Shown: positions 20,422 to 28,585 of the stretch, one piece after another
Layout of the letters: every line of letters begins with the position of its first letter
Position numbering within the stretch: position 1 is the first letter of the stretch
Assembly (NCBI GenBank): GCA_017449525.1
Contig: JAFTFL010000005.1
Coordinates: 62,001 to 126,000 of the forward strand
Origin: Bacteroidales bacterium
Lineage (GTDB): Bacteria; Bacteroidota; Bacteroidia; Bacteroidales; P3
Length of the DNA: 64,000 bases
Reading direction: 5' to 3'
Notes under the pieces: generated by a model
Told to the model about the DNA's origin: nothing
What the model saw: the letters and a program-made list of their open reading frames with translations, nothing else
Database searches by the model: none
Program-made: the position numbers and the translations under genes

Positions 20422-21774
20422 TCATTTACCAACCGACAGGAACACCGTCATTCCCATACCTAAGTAGAAACGCTCCTTCAGTATGTCGGCAAATTCGTTG
20501 CAGCTGTGAAGCAGGTTCTGTATGCGGTAGTCTCCCTGGTGGTTGGCAGGAATGCGGTCAGCAATAGTGCGTCTTAGTTGGTCGTCGTTCATGGTGGTAA
20601 CGTCGTAGAGTGTGGCGTCGGTAATGTCGGGGCAAGCGTCGAAGAGGTACAGCCGGTCAAAGGCGCGCTCGTTATAGGGCAGCGTGAGGTTGAAACGCCC
20701 CGTGATGTACATTTCAAGCCAATCGCCCGACATGCCTACGGACAACTGCAGGCCCAGACTTACCTTGCGAAATCCGTCGGCAAAGGGTAGGCGCACCACG
20801 TGGTCGTCGTCGACCGAGGAGGGTGCTTTCACGCGGCCTTTCACATTGAAATGCAGCAGTCCGTCCAGCTCGGCATAAAGGCTGAGGTCGTCGTCTCGCA
20901 GGAAATTGCAACGGCCTCCGAGGAGGAGTGAAAGTTCGGTGTGTGCCACCGTATTCGACATGCCGTACCACGGGGTGCCGTCGTAGCGTCCTGCCGTGTC
21001 CATCCAGATGCTGTTGTTGTAGGTCAATACCGTATCGGTGGTGTGCAATCCTATTCGTACACCCGCCAACAGGTTGAACCGCTGGCCACAGCTGCCCGCA
21101 CGATACAGCACTGGCATGCCGAACGAGACTTGGGAGTTCCAGCCCACCAAGTCGAAGCCCACACCGATGGCATGGCGGCGGAACAGCGGCTCGCGTCGCG
21201 CCCACGGCTCGTAGGCGGACATCTCAGGCATGTTGGCAAGTTGCACGTCGTTGGCGTAGAGCTCGGCCTTCTGCAACTCACCTTGCTCGATATAGTAGTA
21301 GTACAGCATATTGCGCAGCCGCTCTGCGTCGCGATCGGCAGGATACCTACCCACGAAGTCGCTACACATCTCGGCCACCGTGTCCGACCCGATGGCGGCG
21401 TAGGCATCGGTCGAGTCATAGATGGCGTTAAGCAGTTTCATCTTGTCCACTTCGGCCCAGAGCGCCACGTGGGCTGTTGTGAAGGGGTAACCGCTCAGTC
21501 TGCACGCGTTGAGCCATTGCTCCGCCTCGACCAAATTCCCTTTGCTGTAGGCTTGCTGAGCCCGTTCGAGCAACAGGCGACTCGTGGCAGTGTCGTGGGG
21601 CACATCCACATTGCGCACCACCCCCTGCTTCGTGCCGAGGCTGTCGCCCTCGCTCTGCGCCATTAGCGCGTGGCACGACAGCAGCAGCACCGTCATCACC
21701 GTCCACACCACCAACCTCCGCACCGTCGGAGCCCCCGCCTTTTCACTTATCAGCTTGCGATACATACCGTTCAT
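20422..21774 (-). CDS. Exported protein of unknown function, TPR-like N-half and barrel-like C-half
   Basis: I do not recognise the family. The chosen start (MNGMYRKL; an ATG three codons later, and one at 21846, are alternatives) precedes a signal peptide with core VVWTVMTVLLLSCHALMAQ. Residues ~40-160 are helical with repeat-like spacing (LLERAQQAYSKGNLVEAEQWLNAC, then YYYYIEQGELQKAELYA), similar to TPR units. The remaining ~270 residues alternate in a beta pattern and end in an aromatic/hydrophobic C-terminus (RFYLGMGMTVFLSVGK), which suggests an outer-membrane beta-barrel. A TACATTTG promoter lies at 21897. It may form a transcription unit with nadB, although no functional link is apparent. 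Confidence 0.7.
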   Translation of the reverse strand: MNGMYRKLISEKAGAPTVRRLVVWTVMTVLLLSCHALMAQSEGDSLGTKQGVVRNVDVPHDTATSRLLLERAQQAYSKGNLVEAEQWLNACRLSGYPFTTAHVALWAEVDKMKLLNAIYDSTDAYAAIGSDTVAEMCSDFVGRYPADRDAERLRNMLYYYYIEQGELQKAELYANDVQLANMPEMSAYEPWARREPLFRRHAIGVGFDLVGWNSQVSFGMPVLYRAGSCGQRFNLLAGVRIGLHTTDTVLTYNNSIWMDTAGRYDGTPWYGMSNTVAHTELSLLLGGRCNFLRDDDLSLYAELDGLLHFNVKGRVKAPSSVDDDHVVRLPFADGFRKVSLGLQLSVGMSGDWLEMYITGRFNLTLPYNERAFDRLYLFDACPDITDATLYDVTTMNDDQLRRTIADRIPANHQGDYRIQNLLHSCNEFADILKERFYLGMGMTVFLSVGK

Positions 21775-21896
21775 AAACCTGCTGGCTATTCCGTTTGGCC
21801 AATCCTCCTGCGCTCCACTCTTCACCTCCCTACTGCTCAGCCCCACAACTCGTTTCCGCTCGTTCGCGTGCCAAACTTCGAGCCACTTTGTTGATG

Positions 21897-21904
21897 CAAA
21901 TGTA
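21897..21904 (-). promoter_or_regulatory. Promoter of the gene at 20422
   Basis: The minus strand reads TACATTTG then CATC, matching the -7 consensus, about 125 bases before the chosen start. It is divergent from the plus-strand promoter at 21979. Confidence 0.55.
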
Positions 21905-21978
21905 CAGAAAAAAATCTATTCTCCGCCGCTCCGCCCCGTGGGGCTCAACGAGACACACGCCATATTCCATTTTTTTAC

Positions 21979-21986
21979 TACCTTTG
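21979..21986 (+). promoter_or_regulatory. Distal promoter of intergenic element 2
   Basis: TACCTTTG followed by CACGCTGAAAACC, a consensus -7 element. The next bases form a hairpin (AAAACC, loop GCT, GGTTTT). It is 340 bases before the gene it could serve, which has its own promoter at 22307. Confidence 0.6.
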
Positions 21987-22306
21987 CACGCTGAAAACCG
22001 CTGGTTTTGCACCTCTCCCCCACCGTTCTGTGTCCCTCGTCGAAACTCGTCGCACGGCTGTGCCTCGAGGCTGCTGCCGTACAGTACAGCACCTCCTGCC
22101 GCAGGGCGTGGAGGCAGCTTTGCCTCTTCCGTCCCACCACACAACAAGTTAAGATCCTCCAAAGCCGTACGGCACACGAGGCAGGTGTCGTACAGCCTTG
22201 CACTCAGTGCCGTACGGCGTGCGCCCTCCTGCCGCAGGGCTGGCCGCCACAGCCTCGCACAGGCACTGTGTGCACCCACGTTCGGCAGCAAGCCAAAGTA
22301 AAGTGG
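21987..22306 (+). other. Intergenic element 2, clustered CCGTACRGCA motifs
   Basis: About 320 non-coding bases between two promoters. Motif copies or variants are at 22077 (CCGTACAGTA), 22165 (CCGTACGGCA), 22188 (TCGTACAGCC) and 22210 (CCGTACGGCG). A 15-base sequence, CTCCTGCCGCAGGGC, occurs twice (22093 and 22226). The first ~85 bases are related to element 1: the same CACGCTGAAA, a hairpin, a C-rich run, and CGCACGGCTGTGC about 70 bases in, where element 1 has CGCGCAGCTGTGC. Confidence 0.55.
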
Positions 22307-22314
22307 TATCTTTG
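22307..22314 (+). promoter_or_regulatory. Proximal promoter of the GH5-like gene, near-leaderless
   Basis: TATCTTTG is followed by CACC and then the ATG at 22319. With the usual spacing in Bacteroidetes, transcription would start at or next to the start codon, giving a leaderless or nearly leaderless mRNA. Confidence 0.65.
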
Positions 22315-22318
22315 CACC

Positions 22319-23740
22319 ATGAAATCACGCCACCTACTCCTCATCCTGCTGGTTCTGACAGCCTGTTGCTGTGGACGTCGGGACACCTTGCCGCCCCTCA
22401 CCCGACCCATTCCTGCACCGGACTATGTGGGCATCGACAGCAACGGTTTTACCCTCAACGGCACACCGTGGTTCCCCGTCATGCTCAACTACAAAGCCTT
22501 TTACGCCGAGGGCGAGGTGGTGCCGGCGCCCTGGTATACGGGCAGCGACGTAGGCTCCCACTTCGACACCATAGCTGCATGGGGCTTCAACGCGGTGCGC
22601 GTGTGCCTCGACGTGCTGGACGAGCAGGAGGACACCTCCGCCATGTTTGCCGCCACACGCCGCTTAGTGCAGCGCGCCGACAGCGCAGGGCTGCGCGTCA
22701 TGCTGCTTGTCAAGCCCCCCTTTGATGACTACTGGCGCACCTATGCCGCCGGCCTGATGCAGCACCTATCCGACTTGCCTGCCCTGTGGGCTTACGACCT
22801 GATGAATGAGCCCCTCTACTTCGACCCAGTGGACAAACGCGACAAGCAGGAGGCCATAGCCCTGTCGCGCAGTTGGCAGCAACTGGTGCGGCACAACGCC
22901 CCCCACCAGCTCTTCACCATTGCCACAGCCGAACCCATTGAGGTCTTCGAGTGGGACCCATCGATGCTGGCCGTCGACTTCATCGAGATGCATACCTATC
23001 ACCCCCTGCGCGTACAGAGTGAGATGTGGTGGTATGCCCACTACTGCCGCAAACCCTGGATGGTAGGCGAAACGGGGCTACCTGCCGACGACGACAGGGT
23101 GCCCTACGCTGCGCAAGCCGCCTTCATGGCCGAGACCTACGGCTACGCCCTGCAACAGGGAGCCATCGGCTACGGTTGGTGGGAGTTCCAAGACTGCCCC
23201 ACAGGCGTGAACTTCGAAGCGCAATACACCGGGCTGCGCGATGCACAGGGCAACCGCAAACCTGCCGCCAGCATCGTACAGAAGCTGCACAGGCCGTCAT
23301 CAGCTCAGGCTGAGCACCGTTCCGCCCCCCCAGCCAACTACTACAACATGCTGGCCTACCAGAACGTGGCCGTGGTGGGGCGCGTGGTAGACTCCCGAGG
23401 GGAGCCCATAGAAGGAGCCGTGGTGCGCGGATGGAACGCCGACTGGAGCATCGGCATGAACACCTACAGCGACAGCACTGGCCGCTTTCGGCTGGTCAGC
23501 AACGACATCTGCACCCACTACGAGATTTCCGCAGCGGGTCGCACCAAAGTGAAGATGGACAAGTCGCCCTCCTTTCCGCCCCACACCGCCCTGCCCGACC
23601 GCAGCCGCGAGTATCAGCAACTACCCCTCCTCGGGTGGGGCGACAGCAGCCACATCCTGCCCACCGATGTCCACCGCTTTGCCGCACAGGCCGTCCTCAA
23701 AGCCTCGCTGGGCAACATCGTGCTAAAGCCTCTGAAATAG
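22319..23740 (+). CDS. GH5-like glycoside hydrolase lipoprotein with a C-terminal CarboxypepD-type domain
   Basis: A 473-residue lipoprotein. The lipobox LTAC places the lipidated Cys at residue 16, so the protein is exported and membrane-anchored. Residues ~35-310 form a TIM-barrel hydrolase of the GH5/clan A kind. The expected catalytic acid is Glu164 in DLMNEP and the nucleophile Glu251 in VGETGLP; the NAVRVCLDVL strand and FIEMHTYHP also fit clan A. Residues ~345-470 are a carboxypeptidase-regulatory-like beta domain (VAVVGRVVDSRGEPIEGAVVRGW). The substrate is not readable; beta-mannan or beta-glucan would be typical. No SusC/SusD pair is nearby, so this is not a standard polysaccharide-use locus. 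The start at 22319 is set by the lipobox and the promoter. Confidence 0.82.
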   Translation: MKSRHLLLILLVLTACCCGRRDTLPPLTRPIPAPDYVGIDSNGFTLNGTPWFPVMLNYKAFYAEGEVVPAPWYTGSDVGSHFDTIAAWGFNAVRVCLDVLDEQEDTSAMFAATRRLVQRADSAGLRVMLLVKPPFDDYWRTYAAGLMQHLSDLPALWAYDLMNEPLYFDPVDKRDKQEAIALSRSWQQLVRHNAPHQLFTIATAEPIEVFEWDPSMLAVDFIEMHTYHPLRVQSEMWWYAHYCRKPWMVGETGLPADDDRVPYAAQAAFMAETYGYALQQGAIGYGWWEFQDCPTGVNFEAQYTGLRDAQGNRKPAASIVQKLHRPSSAQAEHRSAPPANYYNMLAYQNVAVVGRVVDSRGEPIEGAVVRGWNADWSIGMNTYSDSTGRFRLVSNDICTHYEISAAGRTKVKMDKSPSFPPHTALPDRSREYQQLPLLGWGDSSHILPTDVHRFAAQAVLKASLGNIVLKPLK

Positions 23741-23922
23741 CACCACCTCAAGCGCCGAGGACACACGATTTCTCCGCAACCGCCATTCGACCACCGGCCC
23801 ACACGCTTGCGGCACAGCAACGCTGCGGTGCAGCGCGCCACACTGCTGTATATCAGAACATCATCTGCAATAGCTACAAAAAAATCTTCAAGGAATCGTG
23901 TCTCTATTCGGAGCAAAACGAG

Positions 23923-23930
23923 TACCTTTG
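23923..23930 (+). promoter_or_regulatory. Promoter of the efflux operon
   Basis: TACCTTTG followed by CACTCG, about 110 bases before the first gene of the efflux operon. The 180 bases between the GH5-like gene and this point hold no gene. Confidence 0.65.
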
Positions 23931-23941
23931 CACTCGTTTAT

Positions 23942-23966
23942 CGTATAATCTGCCGATACGTATAAT
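23942..23966 (+). repeat. Direct repeat CGTATAAT in the efflux leader
   Basis: CGTATAAT occurs at 23942 and again at 23959, 17 bp apart, directly downstream of the promoter. Direct repeats with this spacing are typical of AraC-type operators. No regulator gene is next to the operon, so this is only a candidate. Confidence 0.4.
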
Positions 23967-24040
23967 ACTCTGTTTCAGGGTCAGTTAGGGAGTCAGATAG
24001 ACAGGACTAAAAACTGGATAAAACAACCAATTGACCTACT

Positions 24041-25123
24041 ATGGACAACAAACAAAGTGCCCCTACAGAGGAGCAGCATGCCACAAAGATTAGCCACCGT
24101 CAACGAAGAACCCTTGCCGTCAACATCATAGTGGTGGCCATGATCGTTGCAGGCATCGTATGGATTCTATCCTTCTTCGTGCACCCCAATGGGTGGACCA
24201 ACAATGCACAGGTAAGGCGCGACATCGTGAGCATCAACAGCCGTGTACAAGGCTTTGCCGAGGGTGTGTTCTTCGAAGAGTTTCAACATGTGAAACAGGG
24301 CGACACCCTCGTCATCATCGAAGATGCACAGTACAAACTACAGGTGGCACAAGCCGAAGCCAACTACCAAAACGCACTGGCCGCAAAGACAGCGCAAGGC
24401 ACCACTATTCGTACCACACAGAACAACTTAGCCGTAAGCGATGCCGAACTGGACGAAGTGCGTCTTCAGGTGCAGAACGCCGAAAAGGAATACACACGCT
24501 ACAAGAATCTGCTGGCAAGGGAATCGGTAACGCAGCAGCAGTTTGAAAGCGTCGAGACACGTTATCTCACACTCAAAACACGCTACGACCGACTGTCTCG
24601 CCAACAGCAGAGCACTCGACTGGTGCAGCGCGAGCAAACGCAGCGACTTGACCAGAACACGGCCGCCATTAACGTGGCCGAAGCCGCTCTTAACCAAGCG
24701 CGTCTCAACTTGAGCTACACTGTCATCACGGCTCCCTGCACGGGCACCACTGGCCGAAAAGAAGTGCAACAGGGCGAACTGGTGCACGCCGGACACCAGC
24801 TGCTAACTCTCGTCAGCGACTCCGACTGCTGGGTGGAAGCCAACTTTCGCGAGCGGCAGTTGAAGCATATTGCAGTGGGGAATGCTGTGGTAGTGAAGGT
24901 GGATGCGCTGGGAGGCCAGCGGCTCAAAGGCCGAGTTGCAGCAGTGGCCGATGCCACAGGAGCGCAGTTTGCCAGTGCCCCTCAGGACAACTCGACAGGC
25001 AACTTCGTCAAGGTAGAACAACTCATCCCCGTCCACATAGCACTCTTTTCCGAGGAGAATGACACCAGCATCCTCTCGCAGCTCAAGTCGGGAATGAACG
25101 TCGAAGTGAAGGTGGTGCAATGA
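24041..25123 (+). CDS. HlyD/EmrA-type periplasmic adaptor of a multidrug efflux pump
   Basis: A 360-residue membrane fusion protein. It has an N-terminal cytoplasmic tail, one membrane helix (~28-48; VNIIVVAMIVAGIVWILSFF), a biotinyl-lipoyl half (VQGFAEGVFFEEFQHVKQGDTLVIIED, ~68-95), a long coiled-coil hairpin rich in Gln/Glu (~95-215), the second lipoyl half (LSYTVITAPCTGTTGRKEVQQGELVHAGHQLLTLV) and a beta-barrel end. It joins the inner-membrane transporter to the TolC-like channel. The stop overlaps the next ATG by four bases (ATGA), so the two are translationally coupled. Confidence 0.92.
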   Translation: MDNKQSAPTEEQHATKISHRQRRTLAVNIIVVAMIVAGIVWILSFFVHPNGWTNNAQVRRDIVSINSRVQGFAEGVFFEEFQHVKQGDTLVIIEDAQYKLQVAQAEANYQNALAAKTAQGTTIRTTQNNLAVSDAELDEVRLQVQNAEKEYTRYKNLLARESVTQQQFESVETRYLTLKTRYDRLSRQQQSTRLVQREQTQRLDQNTAAINVAEAALNQARLNLSYTVITAPCTGTTGRKEVQQGELVHAGHQLLTLVSDSDCWVEANFRERQLKHIAVGNAVVVKVDALGGQRLKGRVAAVADATGAQFASAPQDNSTGNFVKVEQLIPVHIALFSEENDTSILSQLKSGMNVEVKVVQ

Positions 25124-26610
25124 GCCAACTGCCTATGTTCAAGGACTGGGTGGCGGCATGGCTTCGCTTCCCACTATTGCTGGTGTTGCCCTTCATATAC
25201 CAGTGTTCTAATCCACTCTATATGAATATTGCTGGAGAGGTAATCAGCGACACTGGGCTTCGCACGGACGATGTGATGATGTGCGGGTTTGCCTGTATAC
25301 TGGGCATCACCGTTACCTTCCCACTGCTCTTCCGCCTCAAGTTCCGCTTCACCACAAGACAAATCCTACTCATCTCCTCCTCCTCCATCATCGCTCTGAG
25401 CCTGCTGGCCGAGCATATTCACCTGCTACCACTGCTGGTGGTGATATGCTTTCTGTTCGGCATCTTCAAGGTATGGGGAACGTTTGAGTGCATGTCCTCT
25501 ATGATGCAAATCATCAGCCCCAACATGCATTTGGCTCCATTCCTCACAGTGGTGTTTCTCGCCGTCTTCGGCGGAGTGGAACTGGGCGGACTGGCCAGCA
25601 CCTGGATCTGCTATCACTACACCTGGCACCACATCACTTACGCCCTCATAGGCGTACACTTGCTGGTAATACTCTCCGCATGGCTTTTGATGCAGGACTT
25701 CCGCTTCAAAGCTCCAGTACCGCTGCGCGGCATCGACTGGATAGGGATGGCGTTGTGGAGCCTCTTCCTCATTGGGCTGACGGCTGTTTTTGTGTACGGT
25801 GAGACCTTGGAGTGGATGCACTCGCCTTCACTGGTGGCTTGCCTCGCCATGTCAATTGTGGCGCTCGGGCTGAACCTGCGCCGCATGCACCGCATTGAAG
25901 AGCCCTTCATCGCCCCCCACTGTTTCGGCTACCGAAGGCTGTGGCCCATCATGGTCTTGTTCTTTGTCAGCGGCATACTCCTTAGTAGTCAGTCTGTATT
26001 ACAAAACGTACTCACGGGCTACATCCTGCACTACGAAGCCATCAGCAGCGTGGGGCTGAACTGGGCCATCTTGGCTGGGGTCGTGGCAGGCTGCTACATC
26101 GGGAAATGGGGGCTTACCGGTATGGGATGGAACTACAAGCAACTCACTTTCCTCAGCATGCTGATTACCACAATGTACGTGGCAGCCATGCGCTTTCTCA
26201 TATCATCCACCACGCCGCTCATCGCCTTGGCGCTGCCCTGCTTCTTCAGCGGCGTAGGGCATGCGCTCATCTTCGTAGTGCTAACCACCTATGTGGAGAG
26301 CAACACCCCCTTTGAGCACCGCTTCATGATGCTCACGGTGCTGGGACTGGTGCGCACGGGTATTGCCTCACCCATCGGGGCTGCACTCTTCAGCCACCTG
26401 CTGCATGCCCAGACAGCCTATCACATGCCCCTCACCGGCTCTCATCCTGCCGCCGTAATGGTAAGTCTGCGTAACCTCTACGCCTTTGCCGTACTGATAG
26501 GACTTCTCACACTCATCATCATCCTCGCCTCACGATTTGAAAACAAACGCTACATCACCCTCCCTACGTTGAGGAAGATACACGCTTTAATTGAACATCA
26601 CACCACATGA
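25120..26610 (+). CDS. MFS efflux transporter, EmrB-like (DHA2 type)
   Basis: A 496-residue inner-membrane protein with about 14 hydrophobic segments, the number expected of DHA2 drug/proton antiporters. It begins with FPLLLVLPFIYQCSNPLYMNIAGEVI. It lacks a clear classical motif C, so it belongs to a divergent Bacteroidetes branch. Its place between an EmrA-type adaptor and a TolC-type channel, with ATGA overlaps on both sides, is the strongest evidence of its role. Substrates are unknown; hydrophobic toxins, bile compounds or fatty acids are possible. Confidence 0.88.
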   Translation: MSQLPMFKDWVAAWLRFPLLLVLPFIYQCSNPLYMNIAGEVISDTGLRTDDVMMCGFACILGITVTFPLLFRLKFRFTTRQILLISSSSIIALSLLAEHIHLLPLLVVICFLFGIFKVWGTFECMSSMMQIISPNMHLAPFLTVVFLAVFGGVELGGLASTWICYHYTWHHITYALIGVHLLVILSAWLLMQDFRFKAPVPLRGIDWIGMALWSLFLIGLTAVFVYGETLEWMHSPSLVACLAMSIVALGLNLRRMHRIEEPFIAPHCFGYRRLWPIMVLFFVSGILLSSQSVLQNVLTGYILHYEAISSVGLNWAILAGVVAGCYIGKWGLTGMGWNYKQLTFLSMLITTMYVAAMRFLISSTTPLIALALPCFFSGVGHALIFVVLTTYVESNTPFEHRFMMLTVLGLVRTGIASPIGAALFSHLLHAQTAYHMPLTGSHPAAVMVSLRNLYAFAVLIGLLTLIIILASRFENKRYITLPTLRKIHALIEHHTT

Positions 26611-27893
26611 AAAGATATGGAGCCCCCTTTGTGGCTGTCCTGCTGACCTGCCTTCTCGCGACAGCTCAAGCACAAGTGCAGACAATGAGCTTAAACGAAC
26701 TGCTGTCGCATGCCGACACTGCAAGCACCACTCTGAAAGCCGCCCGCAGCGGCATTGCCGCCGGACAACAAGAACTGGAGGCCACTCGGAAGGGCACCCT
26801 GCTTCCCGATGTACGCCTCAATGCCTCTGTGGGCTACTTAGGCAACGGCTACGGATGGGGGCGCGACAGCAGCTACCGCTTCACCGTGCCGATGCCACAC
26901 TTCAGCACACGCTTCGGCATCGATGCGAGGCAGATCATCTACGCAGGCGGAGCACCCCGAACCTCACGGCAGCAAGCGGCCTTGGGCCTGCACCTGCAGG
27001 AACTGGCCTATGAACAGGGACGGCAAGACATACGTTTACAACTCACAGGGTTGTACATGGACTTGTATCGCGCCGTACTACAACTTCAGGTCTACGACAG
27101 CAATATTGCGCTGACCAAGCGGTTGATTGCCGACGTACAGGTGCGCCAGAGGCAGGGCACTGCCCTGAGGAACGACCTCACTCGGTACGAACTCCAACTA
27201 TCCAACCTCCGAATGCAACGCACCCGAGTAGAGAACGACATCGCCATCCTGCGCGACCAGATAACCACCACAGCCAACCTGCCCCCACACCTGCTGATAG
27301 AACCCGACAGCAGCTTCCTGCACAGCGTTCACTCCCTGGAACACAGCACCCCCTTGTCGGTGCAAACGGCCGAAGCCCGAGCCGAGATGGCAGGGCTGGA
27401 ACGAACCAAGAGCCATGCTGCAATGCTGCCGTACGTGGCCATAGTAGCACAGGACCAACTGTCTGGACCTGTAACCATCGACATCACCCCCTACAACATC
27501 AACTACAACTACTGGTTCGTCGGTATTGCAGTAAACTACAACCTCTCGTCCTTATGGAAAGAGCACCACACGGTGCAGTCGCTCCTCAAGAAAGAGGAGC
27601 AGACTCGTCTCGAACTGCAAACCACCGAGCAACATACGAAACAAGCCACCCAAGCCGCCATCCTCCGACACAACGAAGCGGTGCTCAATCTATCCTCAAA
27701 ACGGAAAAACATGGAACTGGCTGCACAGAATTATACCCTGGTGGCCGACCGTTACCACAACGACCTCGCACTGCTGGTTGACATGCTCGATGCGGCCAAC
27801 ACAAAACTATCCGCCGAGCTCGACCTCATCAGCGCCCGCATCGAGGTTGTCTACCGCAGTTTTGTCATAGACTATCTCCACGGGGCGCTGTAG
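26607..27893 (+). CDS. TolC-family outer-membrane efflux channel
   Basis: A 428-residue outer-membrane factor. The signal peptide ends near LATAQAQ (residue ~23). Two halves of long amphipathic helices carry the repeated TolC pattern (LNELLSHADTASTTLKAARSGIAAGQQELEATRKGTLLPDVRLNAS and ALLVDMLDAANTKLSAELDLISARIEVVYRSF). The final segment VVYRSFVIDYLHGAL is typical of TolC ends (Y...L..L.G). It overlaps the transporter by four bases and completes a three-gene efflux operon. Confidence 0.92.
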   Translation: MKRYGAPFVAVLLTCLLATAQAQVQTMSLNELLSHADTASTTLKAARSGIAAGQQELEATRKGTLLPDVRLNASVGYLGNGYGWGRDSSYRFTVPMPHFSTRFGIDARQIIYAGGAPRTSRQQAALGLHLQELAYEQGRQDIRLQLTGLYMDLYRAVLQLQVYDSNIALTKRLIADVQVRQRQGTALRNDLTRYELQLSNLRMQRTRVENDIAILRDQITTTANLPPHLLIEPDSSFLHSVHSLEHSTPLSVQTAEARAEMAGLERTKSHAAMLPYVAIVAQDQLSGPVTIDITPYNINYNYWFVGIAVNYNLSSLWKEHHTVQSLLKKEEQTRLELQTTEQHTKQATQAAILRHNEAVLNLSSKRKNMELAAQNYTLVADRYHNDLALLVDMLDAANTKLSAELDLISARIEVVYRSFVIDYLHGAL

Positions 27894-27916
27894 CACTCCC
27901 CCTTGGCAACAAGGCT

Positions 27917-28573
27917 TTAGAAGCGCCAGCCAAGGCCGAGGGTGAACTTGTGGGGGCGCTGATAGGTGGTGCGGCTGTCGTGCTCGAAGAGAAGCAGGTC
28001 GGAGAGGCCGTAGTGGTACGAAGCATTCAGCTGCAAGCCGCAGGGCAACTCGTAGCCAACCATGAAGGCAAGGCCAGAGAGGTTGTCGCCAGTTACGATA
28101 GAGGAGTCGCCAGTCGTCTGGTCGGTGATGACATGCCGATAGGGATTGGAGCCGTCGATGTCGCCCGACAGCACAAACTCGGTGTAAGATCCTACACCCA
28201 TACTGAACCAGCCCTTCTGCTCATTACCCCAACGCCAAAGCGCATAGATGGGAACCTCCAACGCAACACTCTGCATGGTCGTGGCACGGTTGCCAAAGTC
28301 CACTTCGCACTGCTCGTAGCTACCCATCAGCCCAAACTGAATGTAAAAACGACGCGTGATATTGAAGTCCAAGTAGCCTCCCAGTTCTGCCCCTGGCTCG
28401 AACCGCGTGCGGAGGTCGGGCATAGTGGGTATGTTCTTGATGCGAAACGCAGACAGATTGGCCTGTGCCTTGATGCCCCAGTTGACAACAGACTGGGGAT
28501 GGTCTTCTGCCTTTTGGCCTGCAGCGGCGAGGGTGAGTAGCAGCAACGGTACTATCGTGAGTATTCTTTTCAT
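27917..28573 (-). CDS. Small outer-membrane beta-barrel protein
   Basis: A 218-residue exported protein with a signal peptide (MKRILTIVPLLLLTLAAAGQ) and an alternating beta pattern throughout (GIKAQANLSAF, GAELGGYLDFNI, FYIQFGLMGSYEQCE, FMVGYELPCGLQLNASYHYGLSDLL). It ends HKFTLGLGWRF with the terminal aromatic needed for barrel insertion. It fits the PorT/OMP_b-brl families of small eight-strand barrels. It lies 12 bases after the DUF5686 gene and is probably cotranscribed with it; function unknown. Confidence 0.8.
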   Translation of the reverse strand: MKRILTIVPLLLLTLAAAGQKAEDHPQSVVNWGIKAQANLSAFRIKNIPTMPDLRTRFEPGAELGGYLDFNITRRFYIQFGLMGSYEQCEVDFGNRATTMQSVALEVPIYALWRWGNEQKGWFSMGVGSYTEFVLSGDIDGSNPYRHVITDQTTGDSSIVTGDNLSGLAFMVGYELPCGLQLNASYHYGLSDLLLFEHDSRTTYQRPHKFTLGLGWRF

Positions 28574-28585
28574 GTGCTGATGTGG

